A stretch of DNA of 64,000 nt from an uncultured Erythrobacter sp. (lineage in GTDB: Bacteria; Pseudomonadota; Alphaproteobacteria; Sphingomonadales; Sphingomonadaceae), in contig NZ_CANLMB010000001.1 in assembly GCF_947492365.1 (NCBI RefSeq), positions 1,788,874 to 1,852,873 of the forward strand, written 5' to 3'. The notes beneath the pieces were generated by a model, which had not been told where the DNA came from, did no database searches, and was given only the letters and a program-made list of their open reading frames with translations. The position numbers and the translations under genes are program-made. Below, one piece after another: positions 36,966 through 44,822 of the stretch; the stretch's first letter is position 1, and every line of letters starts with the position of its first letter.

Positions 36966-37892
36966 ATGAATGTGTTGGACGACATCCTCAGCACCCTCAA
37001 TCTGAAGGGCGCCCTGTATTTCCGCACCGACTTCAATTCGCCGTGGGCGGTGAAGGTCCCGGACCTTGAACAAGCAGCCAGATTTCATCTGTGCGTGCAA
37101 GGCGGTTGCGATGTAGCAATCGAGAACGGCGACACTGTCGAGCTTTCTCAGGGCGATCTGATCCTAATTCCGCGGGGACGCTCCCACATCCTCGCCGACA
37201 AGCCGGTCTCGCAGGCCCCTCCACTCGAAAGCGTCCTTGCTGATGCCGGTTATGAGGGTGAAGGTGTGCTGTCAGTCGGGCGCGGTAATCCCGATGCTTC
37301 GACCCAGCTAATCTGCGGCCATTTCACATTCCGTCGCGGTGCCGATCACCCGATCCTTCGCGCTCTTCCCGACTATCTGGTCACATCCTCCGCCATGCGT
37401 GCACGCGAAGTCTGGCTGGATGAGATCCTGCGCCTGTTGACCAGACACATGTTTGACAATGAGAGTGAGCTGACTTCGACCGCTACCAAATTGTCCGAGA
37501 TCTTCTTTATCGAGCTGATCCGGCTGGGCATCGGCCAGACGCCTCAGATGCAATCCATCCTCTCAGCCTTTACTGATCGGCAGATCGGGCGCGCGCTTGA
37601 GCTCATGCACAAAGATGCCGAGCAGCCATGGACGGTGGCGTCGATGGCAAGCGAGGTCGGCATGTCACGCAGCAGTTTTGCTGACCGATTCCGCGAATTG
37701 ATTGGCATTGGACCGATGAGTTATCTGTCGGAATGGCGCTTGCAAAAGGCGCTGGCACTGCTCGAGGATGAGCGATGTTCCGTTCAGCAGGCTGCGGCGG
37801 GGACGGGCTACCTTTCAGCAGCAGCCTTCACTCGCGCCTTCACAGCGCGCTTCGGCCATTCGCCGCGCGAATTCAGGCGCAATGCCGGCTGA
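36966..37892 (+). CDS. AraC-family regulator with N-terminal cupin domain
   Basis: 308 residues. The first 190 or so form an AraC_binding-type cupin domain (DLEQAARFHLCVQGGCDVAI, then ELSQGDLILIPRGRSHIL), as in regulators of the Cupin_6 type. The C-terminal helix-turn-helix pair is well conserved: TVASMASEVGMSRSSFADRF and VQQAAAGTGYLSAAAFTRAF, ending FGHSPREFRRN. Start at ATG 36966 with GGAAGGGACAAGCC upstream; the open frame back to 36789 overlaps the preceding gene. It may control the upstream envelope module. Confidence 0.9.
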   Translation: MNVLDDILSTLNLKGALYFRTDFNSPWAVKVPDLEQAARFHLCVQGGCDVAIENGDTVELSQGDLILIPRGRSHILADKPVSQAPPLESVLADAGYEGEGVLSVGRGNPDASTQLICGHFTFRRGADHPILRALPDYLVTSSAMRAREVWLDEILRLLTRHMFDNESELTSTATKLSEIFFIELIRLGIGQTPQMQSILSAFTDRQIGRALELMHKDAEQPWTVASMASEVGMSRSSFADRFRELIGIGPMSYLSEWRLQKALALLEDERCSVQQAAAGTGYLSAAAFTRAFTARFGHSPREFRRNAG

Positions 37893-38313
37893 AACTAGCC
37901 TTTCCTTCAATCTAGCTTTCAACGCGGCAGGAAGTTGGAGCCGGAAATCGGTGCTGCGCGAACTTGAGCGGGATCGGACGATAAAACGCAAAGAACACTT
38001 CAATGCCAAGAGAATGCTCAGCTGAAGAGATGGAGGTTGAGGTTGGGTGGCAGTGCTGAAAGCTCTAAGTCGGCTTCCACCTCCATGAGTTGACAATCAT
38101 AGGAACGCGGACACCGCCGATGAGCGGTCTGTCTGCTTAGTCAGGTCGCCACCCAGAAGCGGATCGGCTGGTCACGACCCAGAAGCTGACAATAGAAAGG
38201 CAACTTTCTTTGCCTTTGGGCAGACTCTATTTTGGTTTGCTCAACTCAGGCGTCTTGGCGAGCTATCTCTGTCTCTGGATTCCGTCGAAATCCCAGCAGT
38301 AAAGAGCCGGATG
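37893..38313. other. Intergenic region without a supported gene
   Basis: Short reading frames here are broken and have no SD or domain. A repeated CCACCCAGAAGC / CGACCCAGAAGC pair (about 38150-38190) hints at a decayed repeat. No promoter or RNA is claimed. Confidence 0.4.
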
Positions 38314-40125
38314 TCATGGTGAGAGGAGCTGCTCTTGTTCGGCTATCTGGACCTGTAGGCGCAATAGCTCCAGCTGACGCTGTAGATCCTGGAGCCTGCT
38401 CGCGTAAGCGTCGACCTGCGGATTCAAATTGCTTTGTAGCTCCGCAATCCGCACTTGGTGCTCGAGAACTGAGACTTCTTGCTGCAAGATTGTGACGGGG
38501 TTGGTCGGATTTATCTGTTCCTGCAACTGGTTCAGCAATTGCTGCTGTTGGAGAAGGCCGACTTGCCGTTGAAGCTCTTCCAACGGCTCGTTCGCCGCGG
38601 CGGTGGCGTCCGCTTCCCTCGTGGTCCCGATATCCTGCAGTAAAGAGTTCAGCGCGTTGGCGGAAGAGCCTGCGGCCTGGGCCGCTTCGAGAGCCACCGC
38701 GCTATTCTCTTTGTACTCAACCATCGTGGGCTCGCCGGTCGTGTTGAAGGTGGCGTTGAGGACATTGTTTTGGCCGAAGCCGTTCGAGAACGGCAGCACG
38801 ATATAGGCCCCCAGCTGCGGCACACTCACATTCTGTTCGACAACCTTGCCCGCGCTAGTCGTTGAACAAGGGACACCGTAGCCCGTGCATACGATAACCT
38901 GGCCCGGAACAGGTTGCCGGGCGACTATGCCGGCGACGTGATCTAACTGACCTCCTGGTTCATCCTCGTCCCTTGAGGCCAAACCAAGCCGCCCCCGGAC
39001 AGCATCGACGCTGGCGTCATCTAGGCCAAAGCCCTGGGTTCGGAGCTGGATTGTGATGGAAAGTTCGCGTGCAATTGTTGGTCCGAACCTTCCCATGTCA
39101 CAGGGCGCGTCATCCGTGCATAGACTTGGATCGATTGTTCCTAAGAACACCCCAAAAGCCGGATTATCCTTCTGATTGAAAAGTTTGTTGATCCATGCCT
39201 GTCGAGCTATGCCGCCCGCAATATCGGTCGCGTCATTCTCGCGGAAATCGAATTCTCGGGACTGGTATCCTGTTTCCGGCATTACCCCGGATGGGCGCCA
39301 TGCAAACACCTCCGAAAAGGCCAGCGTCCTGTCGAATTCTGCAATCTGGGTGTCGAACTTCTTGATTTCCCCTGCCAGCGCCTTTCCCTGTTCAGTCAGA
39401 GTGCCGATCAGGTCTTTTTGAGCGTCGGAGAGTTTGTCGGCGTCGATTGCATTCAACGCAGCCAAACGCGTGTTGACGGATGCGAGCGCTTCAACCTTAC
39501 TTTTCCGGTCCGATGCAATCTTTGCCCTTAGTTCTACCAGCGGCTGCTGCTCGAAAACGACTTGACCATTGTCATCAAGCCTGTTCGTCGCAACTGTCGC
39601 CATTGGACAAGAGGCAAAAGCTTGCTCACGGAGATTGGGAGCCCCCATCGGCACCGGCACACCCGTCGCCAACCTGGCAATTGCGAAGCCCGCCTTTAGC
39701 GTTTCAACTGCGATGTTGATCGATTGATCCTGAGCCGCAACGTTGACCGCACTGATCATCCGGTTCTCGTGGAACGTCACCTTGAAACTTGACGTCTTCG
39801 TCTCGGAAGACAGCGCAGCATAGTCGAGAACAAAATACTCGGATGCAGGGTATTTAGCCGAAATTTCAACCTCGGTCTCGAAGTCGACCTTAAGCGTCAC
39901 GGTCGATGCTCCATTCGATGCGTCGAACCCAGGCTGACCCGGCGTGAACAGCTCGCATTTCTTTAAGCGATGTGTAGCCGTTGCCTCTAATTGCAAAACC
40001 GGCAGAGCATAAGGAACACCATCTATTCGTGTCTGCTGCAGCGAGACTGGCCTTGTCTCCAGAGATGTAGCGCATCCGGCTAATAGAACCGGTAAAAGCA
40101 AGACTCGAAATAGCTTGTGTCTCAT
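38314..40125 (-). CDS. Large lipoprotein with C-terminal coiled coil, unknown function
   Basis: 603 residues with a lipoprotein signal: LFRVLLLPVLLAGCATSLET, lipobox LAGC with Cys18, so probably anchored in the outer membrane. Residues 190-275 are helical and charged. The last 90 residues are a Gln/Leu-rich coiled coil (LEELQRQVGLLQQQQLLNQL and following heptads). Central parts contain Cys pairs (CTDDAPC; CTGYGVPC). No family was recognised. Divergent from the metzincin gene with only 42 bp between starts, so the two may share control. Codon use looks less GC-biased than in core genes. Confidence 0.7.
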   Translation of the reverse strand: MRHKLFRVLLLPVLLAGCATSLETRPVSLQQTRIDGVPYALPVLQLEATATHRLKKCELFTPGQPGFDASNGASTVTLKVDFETEVEISAKYPASEYFVLDYAALSSETKTSSFKVTFHENRMISAVNVAAQDQSINIAVETLKAGFAIARLATGVPVPMGAPNLREQAFASCPMATVATNRLDDNGQVVFEQQPLVELRAKIASDRKSKVEALASVNTRLAALNAIDADKLSDAQKDLIGTLTEQGKALAGEIKKFDTQIAEFDRTLAFSEVFAWRPSGVMPETGYQSREFDFRENDATDIAGGIARQAWINKLFNQKDNPAFGVFLGTIDPSLCTDDAPCDMGRFGPTIARELSITIQLRTQGFGLDDASVDAVRGRLGLASRDEDEPGGQLDHVAGIVARQPVPGQVIVCTGYGVPCSTTSAGKVVEQNVSVPQLGAYIVLPFSNGFGQNNVLNATFNTTGEPTMVEYKENSAVALEAAQAAGSSANALNSLLQDIGTTREADATAAANEPLEELQRQVGLLQQQQLLNQLQEQINPTNPVTILQQEVSVLEHQVRIAELQSNLNPQVDAYASRLQDLQRQLELLRLQVQIAEQEQLLSP

Positions 40126-40167
40126 GATACCCCCTGCACTTACTTCACTTATTGTGAGGCTCTTGAA

Positions 40168-41358
40168 ATGTCCAGTAGATTCATTCAGATTATTGCTTTC
40201 TGTTTTGCCTTTTCGATACCATCACAAGAAGTTCTAAGCCAGCAAAAAAACGAAATATCCCCCTCTACACGAAGCGTATTGGGGCCTGAAGTGGAGCCTG
40301 GTTGGTTCTTGGAGCTGCCACTAGGAGAGAGTCGTTCGGCATTACTAAAAGATGGTGCGCAATCGATCCTTCTTAAGCGTATTGACTGGAGAACAGCCGG
40401 CGATGCGGAAGATTTTCGTTCTCTAAAGGGTTTGTTTGAGAATCTAGCGGCGTGGCAGATTGATAGGATACCCGTTTGTTTTTTGGGCATCGATGCGCAG
40501 TTCGCACTATCTGATCAAAAGGCTCGGTCACTAAAGTCGGAAATCGCAGAAATCGCCGCTGAATGGAACGCGGTGCCGGGCGTTCCCGATTTTGACTTCG
40601 GTGATCTAGAAAATCCGAATGTCTGTTCGGGAAATGAGTACGCTGTTGCCGTACAGATCGATGAGAGGCCATCGGGTTCGATGGTCGGGCGAAGTGCGCG
40701 CCCATATGCAAAGCTCGGAATCCCAACCATGCACCTACAACTCTCCAGACTTGTGTCGGGCGGCAACGAGATGAAAAGGCATGTCGTGCTGCATGAATTT
40801 GGTCATGCACTAGGCCTCTTGCATGAAATCAGACATGCTGACGGAAATTGCTGGGAAAAATTCAAAAAGCCGGAACTGTATGCCTATTACGCGAAGGAAC
40901 TTGGCATCAGCGACCAGGAGCAGGTCAGGACACAGCTACGTAGATACGACAGAGTCACTTTCGGCGGCTTGTTGACGATTACAAGCATCGATCAGCTTTC
41001 TGTGATGATGTACTCATTCCCGCCGCGGGTATATGAACAGGCTTCTCCACCTTGTTGGTCATCTTTGAATTCAGTCATTTCCGATGGAGATGTGCTCACG
41101 CTTCAAAAGGCGTATGGCAATTCCGGGACCGGATTGATGCGCCTGGCTTCACTGACCAGCGATCTCGCGGAGCCTCATAGGCGTGTGGTAGATGCGTACG
41201 TGACCTTGCAAACAGCGCCTCCTCTTATCCAAGATGAATTGATTCTGGTTCTAGCGGCCGAACCCGACGGCGCATCATCGAAACAATTGGCCGATGCCGT
41301 GTTCAAAGCGGCCCATTCTCCCAGGATTCAATCGATTTTGAGCGATGGACCAGGTTAA
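40168..41358 (+). CDS. Secreted metzincin-type zinc metalloprotease
   Basis: 396 residues with signal peptide (MSSRFIQIIAFCFAFSIPSQ). The zinc site HEFGHALGLLHE (near residue 210) is the full metzincin motif HExxHxxGxxHE, closest to astacin (M12A)-like peptidases. The Met-turn is likely SVMMYSFPPRVY about 70 residues later, with a Tyr as in astacins. The last 80 residues are extra and of unknown role. ATG at 40168 follows a 42-bp gap from the divergent lipoprotein start. Sequence here is clearly AT-richer than flanking core genes, suggesting acquisition. Target substrate unknown. Confidence 0.82.
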   Translation: MSSRFIQIIAFCFAFSIPSQEVLSQQKNEISPSTRSVLGPEVEPGWFLELPLGESRSALLKDGAQSILLKRIDWRTAGDAEDFRSLKGLFENLAAWQIDRIPVCFLGIDAQFALSDQKARSLKSEIAEIAAEWNAVPGVPDFDFGDLENPNVCSGNEYAVAVQIDERPSGSMVGRSARPYAKLGIPTMHLQLSRLVSGGNEMKRHVVLHEFGHALGLLHEIRHADGNCWEKFKKPELYAYYAKELGISDQEQVRTQLRRYDRVTFGGLLTITSIDQLSVMMYSFPPRVYEQASPPCWSSLNSVISDGDVLTLQKAYGNSGTGLMRLASLTSDLAEPHRRVVDAYVTLQTAPPLIQDELILVLAAEPDGASSKQLADAVFKAAHSPRIQSILSDGPG

Positions 41359-41569
41359 ATTCTCCGTTGCCTATCCCAATTCACTCTCGCTTCGACAGCT
41401 TGCCGATGGGTACGCAACGCTGGTGCAAAAATGAGGGTAAGTTCGATGAGATTTCGGTGGTTATCCGCTGGCTCGACGAACGATCTTGCCTCGTCCTGTT
41501 GGACTCCCTTACGCTACGCTTCAGGCCGCCCAGCCGGGCGACCACATCCGCCGGAACTCTAACTTAACC

Positions 41570-41595
41570 GGTGGACACCCTAAAGGGGCAGGTCA
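41570..41595 (-). mobile_element. Probable IS3-family end (remnant)
   Basis: On the minus strand TGACCTGCCCCTTTAGGGTG followed by TCCACC resembles terminal repeats of IS3-family elements (TGACCTGCCCC...GTGTCCACC). No transposase frame survives nearby. The remainder of 41359-41873 has no supported gene. Confidence 0.35.
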
Positions 41596-41873
41596 CCTCT
41601 TGAATGTCTCCTTTCACCCCCAATTTCGGTCGCTGAATGATGGCTTGAGTTGGGCCGATTGCAGTCTGGCGGCTTTTGGGAGCTGGGATAGGGAAAGCGA
41701 CTATGCAATCCGGCCATCCTCTCAGTTTAAACCAGATTGTCTAGGATTTGACCTGTTAACCGGAATAATCTGGCATTTTGCGTACTTGGAAATTTTGGAG
41801 GCTGGTTGACGTTTTCGACTTATACCTGAACACCGTTGGCTATTCTAGAATGAGCTAGGCACTTGCCTTTCAC

Positions 41874-42049
41874 GTGGAGCGCCCGATGATCTTTAGCCGA
41901 CGGAGCATCCAAGACAGGCTAGATGCCATTCGCGACGCGGTGCCCTCAGATTGGTCCGTAGAGCTAGTTGAAAGGCTGAATAAGCCAAGTCGTGACCGCA
42001 TGGCAGCCCTCTATGAACTGATCGTCGCCCACGGACTATTAGCGGCGGG
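41874..42049 (+). pseudogene. 5' part of a hypothetical gene cut by the IS6 element
   Basis: A frame starting at GTG 41874 or ATG 41886 reads RSIQDRLDAIRDAVPSDWSV and continues as plausible helical protein to LYELIVAHGL, then runs into the IS left end and stops at 42063-42065 inside the IS6 sequence. The 3' half is not found on the far side of the element. No family was recognised. Probably inactivated by the insertion and a linked deletion. Confidence 0.45.
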
Positions 42050-42889
42050 GGTGCTGTCAGTCTAACGCGAACTCGTCTCCACCTAGTATAGCTCGCCCTA
42101 TCCCAGTTGGTTCTCAAGCCACAAGATTTTGCCAATCAGCCAAGGCAGCTGAGCGGTTTGCTTTGTAAGTCTGTCTGTCCACGAGGTGACGGTCTAGGTT
42201 GAAGTGATTGTGGACGTTGGCGTGAACTGCAGCGAACTTCTGAAGTGATTTCATCTGTCGAAACCTCAGCATCGCTCGCTCCCTTCGTCGGAATGGAAGA
42301 TGGCTATTCTCTGCCCGGTTGTTGAGCCACCTGCCCATCTCTCTGCGTTCGAGATTTCCCAGTTCGCGCATCGCTGCCGGGTAAGATTTCAGCCCGTCGG
42401 TCACGATCGTTTCTGCCTTGCCGTGCCGCTTCAATGTCTTCTTGAAGAATCGCAAAGCCGCAGATTTATCGCGTTTCTTGGTGACATAGCTTTCCAAGAT
42501 CTCACCTTCGTGATCGACCGCGCGCCAAAGGTAGTGCGTCTCGCCATTGATCTTTACGAAAACCTCATCGACGTGCCAGCACCAATTTCTGAAGCCGCGC
42601 ATTCTGCTGATGCGCTGGCGCTTGATATCAGCCCCAAACATCGGACCGAACCGGTTCCACCAAAACCGCACCGTTTCATGACAAATGTCGATACCTCGTT
42701 CGGCAAGCAGATCTTCGACATTCCGCAAGCTCAGCGGAAAGCGGATGTACATCATCACAACCAGACGAATGACCTCAGGCGATGAATTGAAGCGTTTGAA
42801 TGGGCTGGCTGGTTTGGCTCTCGACTGACGGCTCATTCCGCGCCGCTAGCGACATCCGCCGCCAGATGCCACGTTAGTCTGACAACACC
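42050..42889 (-). mobile_element. IS6-family insertion sequence, complete
   Basis: 840 bp bounded by imperfect inverted repeats: GGTGCTGTCAGTCTAACG at 42050-42067 and, on the opposite strand, GGTGTTGTCAGACTAACG at 42872-42889 (16 of 18 identical). It carries one intact transposase. No 8-bp target duplication is visible (GCGGCGGG versus CGATAAAC), which fits recombination or replicative rearrangement rather than a simple insertion. Confidence 0.9.
42114..42836 (-). CDS. IS6-family transposase
   Basis: 240 residues, full length for IS6/IS26-type DDE transposases. Catalytic residues are in place: Asp in WCWHVDEVFVKING, Asp in AETIVTDGLKSYPA, Glu in LNNRAENSHLPFRRRERA. An N-terminal zinc/HTH-like region (LRNVEDLLAERGIDICHETV) binds the ends. 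ATG at 42836. It appears functional and should act on the related ends at 15589 and 15988 if those still bind. Confidence 0.95.
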   Translation of the reverse strand: MSRQSRAKPASPFKRFNSSPEVIRLVVMMYIRFPLSLRNVEDLLAERGIDICHETVRFWWNRFGPMFGADIKRQRISRMRGFRNWCWHVDEVFVKINGETHYLWRAVDHEGEILESYVTKKRDKSAALRFFKKTLKRHGKAETIVTDGLKSYPAAMRELGNLERREMGRWLNNRAENSHLPFRRRERAMLRFRQMKSLQKFAAVHANVHNHFNLDRHLVDRQTYKANRSAALADWQNLVA

Positions 42890-43156
42890 CGATAAACTCA
42901 TAAAATTGCGAGATTAGCTGGCAAATGGGTTGAACAAACCTACAATTTCAAAGCCTGTCATCTTGCCCAGAAACAGGGAAAAACACGGAATTTTCGATCC
43001 CGTACTAGCCGCTAACCGCAAAGAGAAAGATGGGAGAGAGATGGCCGCTATCGCCATTTGCTCCCATTCTATAGTACGGAGTCGTGGCCGAAATCCCCCA
43101 GAACTCGGGCGTTCTGGCGGCATGAGTCTCTTATGTCTGGAAAGCGGCGGACTAGG

Positions 43157-43247
43157 TGGCGGAGCGGGTGGGATTCGAACCCACGATACGGGGTTACCGT
43201 ATACACACTTTCCAGGCGTGCGCCTTCGACCACTCGGCCACCGCTCC
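43157..43247 (-). tRNA. tRNA-Ser (anticodon GGA)
   Basis: Minus strand. Acceptor stem GGAGCGG / CCGCTCC, discriminator G and encoded CCA at 43157-43159. The D arm starts TGGCCGAG, the anticodon loop is CTGGAAA with GGA at 43211-43213, the long variable arm is typical of serine tRNAs, and the T loop is GTGGGTTCGAATCCCAC. Its 3' end faces the IS-rich accessory region, a usual integration-site geometry. Confidence 0.97.
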
Positions 43248-43327
43248 GCATCTCCTGGTTGGGAATGGGCGCGGATACCCACGCATTGCCACTTTCGCAA
43301 GGCACAATCGCGTGGCAGGGTCGCGCC

Positions 43328-44374
43328 ATGAAGAAACTGACCATCGCCATTGCCGCGCTCGCGCTACCATCGATTGTTCTGGCACAGGACGAGCCGGAGG
43401 CCGCGCCCTCGCCCAATCAGATCGTCGAGGAAGCTTCGGCGGATGAGTGGGTCGCGATTGCAGCTGAAGACCTGCTGGTGATGACGCTTGCCCCCGATGC
43501 GCAGGGGCGGGAACGCGAAGTGATCCTGCAATTGATGCCCGCACCCTTCAGCCAGGGCTGGGTGGAGAACATCCGCACGCTCGCCCGCGCCGAGTGGTAT
43601 GACGGCATCTCGGTCAACCGCGTGCAGGACAATTACGTCGTCCAATGGGGCGATCCGGGGCACGACAATCCTGAGAGCGGCGAGGTGGAGACCAAGCCGC
43701 TGCCCGAGGGGCTGAATGTAATGGGGGAGGAGGATTATGTCGCGAGACCACCCTCGGCATTTTCTGGTCCTGAACAATTCGAACGCGCCGTTCTAAATGG
43801 TGCGATCGCTGGTGGATTCGACATCAACAACCCGCCTGAAGCGCCCTTCGATGCCGATGAAATGTTTTTGCGGGATAGATATTCCGCAGCCGCGATCATA
43901 GGGCGCGGCTGGGCCCTTGGTGGTTCGCGGGAGGAAGGCGTCTGGCCCGTCCATTGCTACGGCATGGTCGGTGTTGGGCGCTCCTACTCACCTGACACCG
44001 GCTCGGGCGCGGAGCTCTACACGGTGATCGGCCATGCGCCGCGCCATCTCGATCGCAATATCGCGCTGGTGGGACGGATCATCAGCGGGATGGAGCATCT
44101 CTCCTCGCTGCCGCGTGGGTCGGGCGCGTTGGGCTTCTACACCGATGAAGAGGCGGAACTGCGCACGCCGATCCAGTCCATCCGCGTCGCCGCCGACTTG
44201 CCCGCAGCCCACCAGCCGCGTTTCGAATATCTCTCCACCGAAGGGGCAACCTTCGCCCGCTATGCCGAGGCGCGCACCAACCGGCGTGACCCGTTCTTCA
44301 TCGTGCCAGCCGGCGGCGCGGATATCTGCAATATCCCTGTGCCGGTGCGGGTGGTTTCGGACGATAAGGAGTGA
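43328..44374 (+). CDS. Secreted hypothetical protein
   Basis: 348 residues with a clear signal peptide (MKKLTIAIAALALPSIVLAQ). The rest is a mixed alpha/beta domain with no recognised family. Features include a segment resembling a peptidyl-prolyl isomerase-like loop (VGVGRSYSPDTGSGAELYTV and IGHAPRHLDRNIALVGRIIS), followed by GMEHLSSLPRGSGALGFYTD. HLDRNIALVGRI and GMEHLSSLPRG are indeed common in cyclophilin-type PPIases, so a periplasmic peptidyl-prolyl isomerase is the best guess. The ATG follows the tRNA by 80 bp. Confidence 0.65.
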   Translation: MKKLTIAIAALALPSIVLAQDEPEAAPSPNQIVEEASADEWVAIAAEDLLVMTLAPDAQGREREVILQLMPAPFSQGWVENIRTLARAEWYDGISVNRVQDNYVVQWGDPGHDNPESGEVETKPLPEGLNVMGEEDYVARPPSAFSGPEQFERAVLNGAIAGGFDINNPPEAPFDADEMFLRDRYSAAAIIGRGWALGGSREEGVWPVHCYGMVGVGRSYSPDTGSGAELYTVIGHAPRHLDRNIALVGRIISGMEHLSSLPRGSGALGFYTDEEAELRTPIQSIRVAADLPAAHQPRFEYLSTEGATFARYAEARTNRRDPFFIVPAGGADICNIPVPVRVVSDDKE

Positions 44375-44385
44375 TGCCTCATATC

Positions 44386-44485
44386 CGTCATTGCGAAGAG
44401 GCGCAGCCGACGCGGCAATCCATGACCCGAACTTCTCAGTTCAGACTGACGGTCGATGGATTGCTTCGCTACGCTCGCAATGACG
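44386..44485. repeat. Extragenic palindromic element (about 100 bp)
   Basis: Outer arms CGTCATTGCGA (44386-44396) and TCGCAATGACG (44475-44485) are perfect complements, with a further matching segment GGCAATCCATGA / TCGATGGATTGC inside. Sequences of this kind are widespread extragenic repeats in several bacterial groups. It fills the gap before the DUF1905 gene. Confidence 0.7.
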
Positions 44486-44498
44486 ATCTACTGAACAC

Positions 44499-44816
44499 AT
44501 GACTGAAACCATCACTGCATCCCTCCCCCTGCGCCGCTGGCAGGGGGACCGCGGGACCTACCACCTTGTCAGCTTCACCGGAGCTGAGGCCGAGACGCTT
44601 GCGGGCCATGCGCTGATGCACAAGCTCGAGTTTGGCAAGCGCGGCGGGTTCGGATCGGTCAAAGTCATGGCGCGGATCGGGGAGACGGAATGGAAAACCA
44701 GCGTCTTTCCGCAGGACAAGCAGAGCGAATGGGTCCTGCTGGTCAGCAAGAAGGTGATGAAGGCGGAAGATATCGTCGCAGGCGATGAAGTCAGCGTCGA
44801 AGTCACGCCGCTTTAG
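44499..44816 (+). CDS. DUF1905 domain protein
   Basis: 105 residues, almost entirely one DUF1905 domain: PLRRWQGDRGTYHLVSFTGA at the start, GGFGSVKVMARIGETEWKTS in the middle and DIVAGDEVSVEVTPL at the end. The beta-barrel fold is known from structures, but no biochemical function is established. ATG at 44499 directly follows the palindromic repeat. The 3' end converges on the rsh gene with a 6-bp gap. Confidence 0.88.
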   Translation: MTETITASLPLRRWQGDRGTYHLVSFTGAEAETLAGHALMHKLEFGKRGGFGSVKVMARIGETEWKTSVFPQDKQSEWVLLVSKKVMKAEDIVAGDEVSVEVTPL

Positions 44817-44822
44817 CCGCGC

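Noticed and set aside
38053..38090. Possible further IS6 end (GTGCTGAAAGCTCTAA...)
   Set aside because: Only short matches with gaps to the IS6 left end; not clearly better than chance.
41486..41809. 107-codon frame after the metzincin gene
   Set aside because: Composition is not protein-like and it spans the IS3-type end.
43058..43327. Longer start for the secreted hypothetical protein
   Set aside because: It would run antisense through tRNA-Ser and lose the signal peptide that begins at 43328.
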